Assembly (NCBI GenBank): GCA_036873755.1
Contig: JAVTVY010018926.1
Span: forward strand, 1-64,000
Reading direction: 5' to 3'
Source: Hanleya hanleyi
Lineage: Eukaryota; Mollusca; Polyplacophora; Lepidopleurida; Hanleyidae
DNA: 64,000 nt
The notes under the pieces are model-generated. The model did not search any database and was not told the origin of the DNA. It worked only from the letters and a program-made list of their open reading frames with translations. The position numbers and the translations under genes were made by a program. Of the stretch, positions 48,447-60,400 are shown in pieces; position 1 is the first letter of the stretch; each line of letters begins with the position of its first letter.

Positions 48447-51400
48447 GTAAGTCAAACAATTTAAATCCTCAAGTATATAACGTGAAAACGTCACACGGTA
48501 CGCAGTGAAACGCATACATATGTAAGTCCGAAGTGACGGTAAGACACTCTAAAACATTCAGATTGTTTCATTCTGGTGGCTCTTTGAACGACATACTATG
48601 ATCGTTTGGTAGTCAGTTTCTTGCGAGGCCCAGCGATTGTATGCGAGTTGATCACAGAAATTGCTTTGTAACGGTTTATCAACGTCTCTTAACGCTTTTT
48701 CTTTGGATCAGTGCACCAAAGGAATTCATTTTCGAGACGAAAATAAATAATTTATATACGCTAAGTGCTCCGACCCCAGACAGGAAACTAATGGACAACA
48801 GGGATACCATGATGATTGATGTTTATTTAGACCATGTATATCCTGCAATAATATATAATAAAACTTGATGCCAGTTACCCAGATGGATGTACATGGCGGT
48901 CAGTGCAATAATGCCGCTTCGTCAATGCCAGTAATACCAAATTCATAATTACAAGCGTCTAGTCCGTCATTCATAATTCAGCCGTCGTCCATTAAAGAAT
49001 ATCCGCGTCCATAATCCAAAGACCTATTCCATATACGAATGAATGAATTTTTTGACAGTATTAGCACTAAATTCAAAACGACAATCATAGTATACATAAA
49101 CATAGGCCAGTTTCCTGCAAGAGAGAATCGGTCAACAGTTTTCAATGATGTTGACAAGACATCATGATGTTCTAAAAATATAAAATCCGTATCGCTGAGA
49201 GGTATTCTTAATCCATAATAATCGTTGCAAAGTCGTCATCTGGAGAATGATGTATCTCAGTCAGGCTTTGATTGTGTCTGTTCATATGAACGCCATGAGG
49301 ATCTTGAAGTACATGGATTCATATGGCCCCTAGCCCCGGGTTAAGCGGAATTAGACACAAGTTACGAAACGTAACGCCATAGATCTTGCACGCTACGCTC
49401 GTATTTTGCTATCAGCATGCGATATGTATCGCCAAATTTGAGAAACTTTGAGTGGAGGCGCTTGTTGGAATAGCCTTGTTTTAATTCCCATAATCATGAC
49501 AATGAGGACTGTAATTCAGCAAAATCACAGATAATTTGACAGAACCATAGGGCAAATTTCAGTTTATATCATGCCGGTATAATGCGGTAATGCAGTGTGG
49601 CGGCACAACACATAACGTAGAGTGATTCTCAATATCAAGAATTCGCCATTCATCCTCCCAATTTATGTAGTTCTTTTAATGCATTGACAGGATGGGCTTC
49701 ATTTAGTACTCCCTTTGTGCCATTCGCGTTTATTGTTGATGAACCCATTAGGTCATCATTTCAGTGGAAAAACGTAACTTGTGCAAAACTTCATATCACA
49801 TGCTGGAAAATAAGATAAAGATTTATTTCAGAGGCAGGATCTTGAACCACTTGTCACTTTGAAATTGAAGGTATATCAAGATACGGCTGATATTATAGAA
49901 TATATCTGTTCTCTCGATGGACCGATCTGGTGAGAGAGGACATAAATCTGTAAAGTGAGTGTCGCAGTCGTGTCAACTAGATCACCCAATTCTTCTACGT
50001 ACTACCATGTTGGACCTGTGCTTCGACGGTTCAGGTTTGACGGAGAGATAATTTAGAAGGAACGCCTAGGACGTACAACCTTTATATCTGACTATATAAT
50101 ATAACATTATACAGGAGGACGGTAACTCCGAAAATATAAACGAAAAACATTGTTTTGATCAATATTTCGACATATATTTGTTCATGTAATCGCAAGGAAT
50201 GGTAACGATGACATGAACAAATATATGTCGAAATATTGATCTACAAAATGCTTTTCGTTAATATTTTCGGAGTCACCTTTTCTCCTGTATTGCGCCAAGT
50301 TGATCGGTAGATACCAACACTAATATAACATTTGTATAAATATTGTTGTACTCTGACTGACAGTAACATTTAAGAGGCCTGTAATCAGAACACGGAGTTT
50401 TTAAGCAATGCCTGCAATCATGTGACAACCAAGTGATGAAAATTACCGAGAGCTACAAGAATAACCATCACTGTGCGATATGGATGCCCTCGATATTCAG
50501 GTCTATCAATGTGACTCGTACGGGGGCTGCAAAGTATACATGTTTAGTTTTGTTCCTCATCTGTAATAGGCTATAATGTTGTGATGTTTAACAGTCATTC
50601 TCATTGAGACGTGTCTGTATCGTTGATGAGATGCCAGAGATAATATTCAGGACCACAGTGGCATTGCCGGATCTGCAAGACTAATTGTCATTTATTGACA
50701 GCCCTAGGATAAAAACATTTCAACTATACACTCGACAGGCTGAAATGCGAACTGTGTTTTGAAACAATTTTACATTTTTCGAATGGATGAAATACACGCG
50801 CATACTTGACACGACGAAGAAAGAGCACGAGGACTCCCTTTTCACAATAACAGGAAGTTGCTTTCGTTCGAAAATCCCGATAAAGAAGATTATGTTCTGT
50901 CCCTAGAGATTAGTTCAGCTTCGCAGCAGTCCTGGCATTTTTGTGAAATATAGGCGATCTGATTTATCTCTCGAGGTCCGACAGTGGGATTAGGCAAATC
51001 TATAGTTTAAGCATCCAATATATAATTATTACCTGTAATTATCTGTATGGTACAACTTAAATGTCAGAATTTTAATCAACGTCACAAAACATTATTGCAG
51101 AAACTTGCATGAAAAAGGGCCATATCATCCAGCGCCTCCACTCAAAATTAATTAAAATTGGCGATACATATGGCATGCTGATAGCACAATACAAGTGCAG
51201 GGTGCTATATTTATGGCGTTGCTTTTTGTAACGTGTGTATAATCTCGCTTAATCCGGGGTTAGGGGCCGTATGAACCCATGTACTTCAAGATCCGCATGG
51301 TGTTCATATGAACAGGCACAATCAAAGTGTGACAGATACATCATTCTTTAGATGCCGACGGATTGAAAACTGGTGACTGCTTCCCTCTCACAGGAACCAG

Positions 51401-54400
51401 CCTATGTTTATGTGTACTATGATTTTTTTTTATTTGTTGCTATTGCTGTCATTGGATTATGGACGCGGAAATTGTTTGCTGCACGACGATTGAATATTGA
51501 ATGGCGGACTAGACGCTTGTATTTACAGATTTTTTCCCACTAGTTATGAATTCTGATATGCGCAGTTCTGTAGCGAACTCTGGGAAATGTTACAAGTTGG
51601 GTATCTTCGAATATTATGAGATGACAAAGCATGATTATGTATTGACTCTAGCTGTACTAATAGCCTACCATGTCTTGGAATGCAATAATTTATGACAAAG
51701 CCTTCACTAAGTTGAGTAGGAAGAAAGGTTAGATTTTCCATGTCAACTTTGAGTTTCAAATAGCAAAGATTTTCCCTTTAATCATAAGGAAACAATGTAG
51801 GTTTCATTGTGAAATTTTCCGTCGGTTCACTTCCGCCAAAGCTGATTCTTGTACGGTGTACCGGTAAAACACGTCTGGCCGATGAAAAAACGGATGCTGG
51901 ATTATCTCTGATTATTTGTGCAAGTCTGATGGACTATTGGCAATACTTGCTCCCCGTTTCAGCCTAATACACGACGTTACTAATTATCTAGTTAGTATCT
52001 TCTTGGTCCGAATGTCCCAGTATCGTTCCATAGAAGTATTGGTGTGGAACGTAGCGAGGTCTCTCTACCAAGCTACCAAGCTGTAGCCAAGCTACAGATA
52101 CCCAAAGCGGATGACAATTACATCCCAAGAGCGCTAACTCCGGACCAGACTCAGGCCTGATTTAAAACAACAAACTCATTATACATTGTTCTATAGAAGA
52201 GTTTTCTGGCATCATCTGGAGTTGATGATAGATTCTGTCTCGCAAATAACCGGCGCGACTTTGTACATATACGTTTTTAATTACAAAAAAAAGTCAGTGA
52301 CTAAGATACCAGTGATGTTGGGTCAGAGAAGTTTCACAGAGGAATGATATGTTATTGTACAGTCCTTCAATGTGTGATAGATGACACCAAAAAGTCCTCG
52401 GATGAAACCTTCTGATGTCAATTTTGATGCTGAAATTCAGTATCCAGCCATGACCCCAGACGAAGAAACCTTCCTGGGATTTTCGAAAATTTCACTTAAC
52501 TACAAATGGAGAATCAACCTCAACATCGCCAGGAATTTATAGATGTCCGGAAGATGAAGTTCGATGTGTGGAAACCGTGGTCGCGAATAAGCCTACTACA
52601 TAGAACATATAATGCGTTTTGACTCACTTTGGTCCGCAGGTCGCCTTTTATGCATAAATGTACGAGCATTTACTTTGATGCAGGTCTCTCCAATGTTAGA
52701 AGATCTACCTGTCTGATTTGATTGATTATTTAGCGAAGCTTGTCTTTAGATTGCTTTTGGTCGTCTTAGAATGTCAGAAGTTAATGTCTTTTTTGCATCG
52801 ACTGGCGTGAAGCTGATATTGAACGCGTACTCTTATTAAATACCTTGGAGTAATGATTGTTCTCAATCAATGGGTAAATATACCTGAATATTCTACGTTG
52901 TTCTGGCTCAGGTGACAGAAATGAATCCACAAAAAGTTGAAAACTAACTGCTTGATACAGAGGTCTGCAAAATGATTTCGATGACCCTTACTCGAGGCTA
53001 TGATCACATTGTCAGTCCGATAATTGTGTTTTTGTTCCGTTTATATAGAGAAACAATGGCAATCCTTGACTTGTTGATTTACCTAATCCCAGGTAGTGGC
53101 AGATCGATATCATTGCATTACTTAGTTAACTGTCCATTGAGGGATTGTCATAGCTATACAATTCATTCAGCGAGTGGAGGTTACCATAAAATATCTGAAC
53201 TGCTAAATTTATTGTCAGTTTATACCTGAATCATGAATCATATTCAAGTAGCGTTATGTCATCAGTCTACTGGCATAGAGTCAACAGTATTTCACGAAGA
53301 ATGTATTTTGATTCTTATCTCTACAAAATTCTATGTGGACGATAATCGCCTACTGAGAGTTAGCATTCCAAATACGTGATACCCTGCCCATTAACCCCCC
53401 CCCCCCCCGAATCTTGCAGTCGGAGAACGCAGTGGACTCATGTATGCGTGATAAATGAATGTGGGATATATGGTCTTGAATTGATGGTCCTCAGTCTCGT
53501 CATAATCATTTTTGGTTCCACACTGTCCACTCATGATACTGCATTAGCTTCATTAGTTGAAGTCTGGGTCCATATAGGAACGCGACACCCGAGATTGTGG
53601 GCATTAAGAGAAAGTGCTCTATAAAGCAGATGGAACGTTGGATAGTTTTGAAGGGAAACTGGGGAACCTTTGTATATCAGTCTCGCCAGGCGTCCATTTT
53701 CTTCAGTTACTGAAACGTTCATTATTCTCCACGTGTGAGCTATATTCACCATTGGCATGGAGCATTTTTTCCCAAATGATCTTAAGTAAACCTTTCTATC
53801 GAGTTCATGACCAACGTATTTATCCTCTGAAATGGTTGCTGTAAATTTATGGTAAACAGAGTAGGTCACTAATACGACCAATTAACTTCGACCGAAGACG
53901 CTTATTTGATCTAATAGTTCTGTTAGTAAAGCGTTTACGGTAATACCTTGTGTCATTGGTAATAATGTGTTTCATCTGTCAACCCCATGGCCATCTCTTG
54001 AGTATCAACATCAACAGTATCCATCCACGGATTAACAAATTATTGTATGTAAATGATATATTACTGGTTAATACGGTTGTAACCATAAACTGCCATGTCC
54101 ATATCCACATGTTAAGTTCAGCTCCGTTTGCAAATGTTGCTTAATCCATTTCAGATTCTGTGAATACACTGATGTGCTGGCAATGTATTGCGGACAATTG
54201 TGACATGGACCCTAGCGAGAACTACAAGGCCACGAAAAGACAATGTCCGTCCGGCAGTTACTGTCAGGTTAGTATTTTATGATAGATCAAGTGGTAATTG
54301 TGATACGGACCCCAGTGAGAACTAAAGGCCACTTAACCACCATGTTCGTCTGGCTGTTACTGCCAGGTTAATCATTTTTGATAGGTAAAGCGATAATTAT

Positions 54401-57400
54401 GATAAGGACCCCAGCGGGAACAACACGGCCACGGAGAGACAATGAATGAATGAATGAATGAATTTTTATTCACCAATAATAACAGTGTGTAATACATCAA
54501 GAGTCAATTAAATTTGTGTTGGCGGGAATAAAACCCCAGAGGGCTTGTTCTATCCCAAATAAGCGGTAAGCGGGCGATGTTCAGATACAAAAAGCTGAAT
54601 AGAGGTGCTCGAAAAAATGCTTACAAGTATATAAATGTATATTAGTTTTTTTACATTTTCCTTTAGCCTTGAATGAAAATAAACAAAGATTAAACAGCGT
54701 TAATTTTAAGCCAGATGTTCTTTGATTTTGGATTTAAACAATGATGTTGAGATGATGGATTTAATTGTAGAAGGTAGCTTGTTCCACTCACGAGGTCCTG
54801 TAGTTTTTGTGGTATAAAAGGACAGGTTAGAGTGATAAAATGGCCTATACAGGTTAAGCTGTTGTCCCCTTGTTCCATAGGTATGAATATCCGATTGTCT
54901 GGTGAAATAGTTCTGGAAAGTTGATGGTAGCAGTTCAGGGTGATGAATAAATTTGTGGACCAACAAAAGACAAGCGAATAAATTTAGCTTAGATAACTGT
55001 AAAATTTTGAGATCAATGAAAAGAGGTAAAGTGTGGGCTAGCCTCCCGGACAGGGTTATCACCCTCAGAGCGCGTTTTTGTAGTAGGATTAACTGATTTA
55101 GGTGTGTGGTATATGTATTTCCCCAAAGAATATTGCAATAGGACAAATATGGTAATATTATTGAATAGTATAGGATGTAAAGAGTTCTCTTATTTACAAT
55201 GTTTTTTATATAATTGATTAGTCCGATGTTACGTGACACTTTATTGCTGATATAACTAATGTGGGATTTCCAATTTAAGTTATCGTTAAAGATGACCCCA
55301 AGGAACTTAAAACTTGGGACACGTTCGATTTTGGTATCGGCGATGAATAGTTGAGTGGTGTCTATTGGAATCCTTCGAGAATTAGGCCTAATAAGCATAT
55401 ATTTGGTTTTCTTAATATTTAAAGATAAACGGTTACAGCAGAACCAATTGTGAAGTTTATCTAATTCCCGAGACATAGTATTGATGACATCATTCAGGCG
55501 TTTAGCGGAGTACACAGTACTTGTGTCATCAGCGAAAAGAATAATCTTTAAAACATCCGTTGCATTGTTTATGTCGTTTATATAAATAAGGAATAATATT
55601 GGTCCAAGAATCGACCCTTGAGGGACACCGCAGGTAATGGGCAAAGTGGGTGATTGTGAACCGTTAAAAACAACAGATTGCGATCTAGCAGTTAAATAGC
55701 TTCTAAACCAGTTGTTTGACAGACCCCGAAACCCATAATGTTCTAGTTTTGATAAGAGGATATTGTGATTAACAGTATCAAACGCTTTCGAGAGGTATAA
55801 GAATGAAACTACGCTGTAATTCTTCGATTCTTTTGCAGATATAAGTATATCGTATAAAGAACACGCAGCCATCGAAGTAGAGTGATTTGCACTGAAGCCA
55901 TACTGGTCATTAGATATAATATCGTTTGGTCCCAGGAAATCTAATACCATTGTAGCAGCGAGCTTCACCAGAATTTTGCTAAAGCATGGTAGAATGGATA
56001 TAGGTCTATAATTTGAAAGACTAGTAGGATCATCCGATTTAAATATCGGCATAACCTTTGCTGTTTTGAAAACATCAGGGACAACTCCTGACGTAAAAGA
56101 AAGATTCATAATGGAGGAGAGTGGGGCAGAGATATATTCGGAAACATGTTTTACAAGCCACATTCGTATGTCATCTAGACCTGGTGCGGCTGATTTCTGA
56201 TTCATAATTGTTTGTTTGACAATTTCAGGGGTTATCGTTACAAATTTAAAATCGTTGGCAATTGGAGTTCCAAGGTAATCGGAGAAGTCGGAGTTAGTGT
56301 TTGCAATTTCTGTGTCTAAGGTTGAAGCGATTGTACTAAAATATTCGTTGAATTTGTTTGCAATTGTTATGTTTTCTGATATTTCGTTGCCATCGACATT
56401 AAAAATATTAGTCATGTTACTCGATTTATTTTTGTTCAACTGTTTTAAAACCTTCCAAGTGCCTTTTATATCCTGGTTACTTTCATTAAATTTACGTTCA
56501 AAGTACAGTTTTTTTGATAGACGGATGGTATGGTTCAATTTATTTCTATATTCCCGGTATTGCTTGTGGATATTTTGGGTTTGGGTGGTTAGATACAGTC
56601 GGTTTTTCTCATATATAGAGGTTAGGATTCCGTAAGTGATCCATGGTTTGATGATTTTCCTTTTTGAAGGTTTGAAAGTTGTTAAAGGGAAACAGTCATA
56701 ATAAATGGAAGTGAATTTTGTCAGGAAAATTTCCAGGGCAGCGTTAGGGTCATTATTATCATCCTGATGTTCAGTCCAGTTTGCGCTTCTCGTTCTTTGT
56801 ATGAAGGTCCCGATCTCTTCCGGTGTGATTTTACGGTATGTTATGTTCTGCTGCGAGTGATTATTAGTATACTCGTGTTTTAAGATGTGAAAGACAAGAA
56901 AATGGTCGGTAATATCGGTTAAAAAGATGCCGGACAAGAGGTTTTCCTCGTGGAAGTTAACAAAAATGTTGTCTATAAGAGTCGCAGATCGAGCTCGAAC
57001 TCTAGTTGGTTTTGTAACTTGAGGGAAGAAGTAGCTAGACTTCATAATTTCAAGAAATTCTGATGTAGGTGGGTGTTGAGCCGATTTAAAAAGATCTATG
57101 TTAAAATCTCCCATCAAAACGCATTTATTTCTTTCAATTTCCGAGCTTTTAGTGTGGACAGAAGATAGTTGTTGAATTTATTAACGTTTTTGCCGGGGGG
57201 TCGATAAAATAGACCGACCAGGTTTTTTACGTCGGCAAATACTAATTCCAGGAAGAGTGACTCGTATTCTCCGTTAACATCAAGATGTGAGAGATCTTCC
57301 CTTACTTTGCATGAGTGTATGTTTTCATCTACATAGAAAATTAAACCACCCCCTCTCTTTTTGGTTCTAGAGGATGGGAAAGGGGTGTAGCCGGGTGTGT

Positions 57401-60400
57401 CAAATAGTGTTTCGGTTGAAGGGTTCAGCCAACTTTCCGAAAAGCCGAGTACAGAAAATGGACGTTTTAGGTTATGGATGAACCCAGTAATTTCGCTAAA
57501 GTGCTTCCTCAGGCTCCTGACATTCAGGTGTAAAAATGATAAGGGTGTTTTATTATCACTGTTTACTGCTGATAACTTAGTATTTTCTATAAACGTTGCT
57601 TCAGTGTAGTAATTGGATTGGTGAATATTAATATTATTCCAGTGTGAAATTTCGAAATCATTGTCATCGGTAGCAACTTTGCAGTGGTCAATATCATTTA
57701 GTTCTATAGGATTAAAATTCATGTTCTCAATAAAATCCAAATTAATGTCAATTTGTTGATTAGCTGGGTGGGTAACTTGTTCAGGAATATCTTCACCATA
57801 GAAAGGAAGGGATTTAATCAGGTTCGTGGGTGGAACATCCTTCTTGCTGACATCTGAATTATCCATATTTTAACTGTATCATGATAGCAGAGAAAGTAAA
57901 TATCACAAACAAGGCTAATATTAGAAAAAGCGAGTGAACAGGTAAGAATGAAAAAATAACATATATACATTACATCCGCGTGGGGATCGATACATAAATA
58001 TGGTCTACCCCGGGTGGATACACAAACCTATCACACGGCAGAAGTAGACGTGAGATTAAAGATGCAATTAAGAACGAATGAATCAATATATATATAAATT
58101 ACATTGGCAGTTGACTTGAAATATTGCAATGTGGCAGATGGAGATGATTGAAAAACTGCTGAAAACAGTATAATAAGTCCATATAAATCATCGGTTTGTG
58201 TTTGTCATGGCTAACTTATACATAAATGCAGTTTTACTGTGATAATTGAATTTTGGTCAATTACAACACATATATGGGAATGACTGAGACAGATTTGGAG
58301 ACAAGAAATAGGACCAAATTGACAAAGAACAACACCAGGTATTAAATGACAGATTGTGCGAAGTAACTTGGAAAGGACAATATCATTACACCATCTCTAG
58401 CACATATGTGATTCACTGTACAGGTAGCCTGCATTGCTGAGTTCAGAAAAAAATACAACTATATATATATATATAGCTGCATATCTATTTAATAAGTTGT
58501 GATCAAATTATGCACATTAATGCCCAGATCAAACCACGATATCAAACGGGCATGTACATTTCACTTGCCTAAATTATACAGACAAAATACAGGTTTGTGA
58601 TGACGTATTGGTGTATGTTTCGCAACTATTAAATACACAGGACAAGGGTCAATACAGTCCGGGTACATCAGGCCAATGCCAAAATACGATAAAAATTACA
58701 AGGTTGGGTGACTAACCGTTTAATTAGTAGCATACAAATATCAATTTTAGTGTTATTTGTTGCTGGTGTGTCAGCGGACATTGTTCAATGCATAAGCTTG
58801 TAAAGGTACAAGTGAAGTAATACATTTAATAACATGCCGTCAGAGCATATTTGAAAGTATATTGTACATTGTACATTTAAGATACTCGTTGTGACCCTCG
58901 GTGTATTTCAAGAGACACAGAAACAGAAGCATGTACATTTCACTGTCTAAATTGATCGGAGAATACTCTATGCAGGTTTATGAAGGCGTGTAGGTGTAAG
59001 TTTCGGAACTATTGAATAGACAGGACAGCGGTCAATACAGCCCGGGTACTCAAGGCCAGTGCCATAAATACGATCAAAATTACAGGATTGCATGAACAAC
59101 CATTTAATTTGTTATTTGTTACTGGTGTGTTAATGAACATTATTCAAGTGCATAGCTCGTAAAGGTACTTTAAAATAATACTTTGATACATGTAACATGG
59201 CAACTATTGAATAAAGCAGAAACGCTGAATGCCGTCAGAGCAGAATTGAAAGTACGCGTACATTGTACATTTAAGATACTCGTTGTGACCCTCGGTGTAT
59301 TTCAAAAGACGCAGAAATAGACAGCATGTACATTTCACTTGTCTAAATTGATCAGAGAATACTCTGTGCAGGTTTATGAAGGCGTGTAGGTGTAGGTTTC
59401 GCAACTATTAAATAGACAGGACAGCGGTCAATACGGAGTACAGTCAATTGCCCTTCTGGACATTTGCCCTTCGGACATTTGCCCTTCGGGTATATGCCCT
59501 TCTGACCATTTGCCCTTCATGTCAATTTGCCCTTCCACACTACACATGGTATATGGGAAACTGATTTAGTAGACTTCTGACGAATATGTTCAAGTTCTTA
59601 ATGTTTATTTCACAAGGAAAAGATATCAAACTTTAAAAGACAAAAAGAAATTAATGCATGAACAAAAAATACATCTGGTAGCATCTGACGATTATATTCA
59701 GATTCGGTCTTATTGTTTATTGAACAAAACCAGTGATGTGTTGATCAGGATTATCTGTGAGTGACCCAAGCCTGGGGAGTGATGGGTGATCAGTGAGGGG
59801 TTAATCTGGATTATCTCTGACTATTTATATTCTTCTGCTTAGTGGCATTTCTTACTCAGCTCTTTCATCTGATACTTCAAAGACCAATTAAATTTTTTTA
59901 ATGAAAGAAAAAAATGTTTATTGTTTATAAATTTTTTGTCTATATGCATTTTATATTTCATTTTACTTTCAGAAAAAAATGAACATGTTGCTGTGGATAA
60001 AATAAACATTAAGACCGAACTTGAATATAATCGTCAGATGTTACCAGATGTATGTTTTTTAGTGCTTTAATTTCTTTTTTCTTTTAAAGCTTGATATCTT
60101 TTCTTTGTTAATAAACATTAAGAAGTTGAACATATTCGTCAGAAGATTACTAAAGCAGTTTCCCATATACCATGTGTAGTGTGGGCAAATGGGTGGAAGG
60201 GCAAATTGACCTGAAGGGCAAAAGGTCAGAAGGGCAAATATCCGAAGGGCAAATGTCCGAAGGACAAATGACTTGAAGGACAAATGACCTAGATCCGGTC
60301 AATACAGCCCGGGTACATCAAGACCAGTGCCATAACTAGGATCAAAATTACAGGATTGCATGACCAACCATTTAATTAGTAGCAATACAAATATCAATTT

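Larger units (their letters stand above)
45360..49960 (+). repeat. Ly6 first-exon tandem block C
   Basis: Counterpart of block B from about 38.58 kb onward, carrying the intact exon 1. It is longer because of a 221-bp retroposon-like insertion (47,267) and an inverted family A element (48,948). Block similarity resumes at about 49,700 (CTCCCTTTGTGCCATTCGCG) and fades near 49,960. Confidence 0.78.

Noticed and set aside
50111..50288. Hairpin as a microRNA precursor
   Set aside because: Arms are too long and uniformly paired, and TA-flanked inverted ends fit a MITE better.
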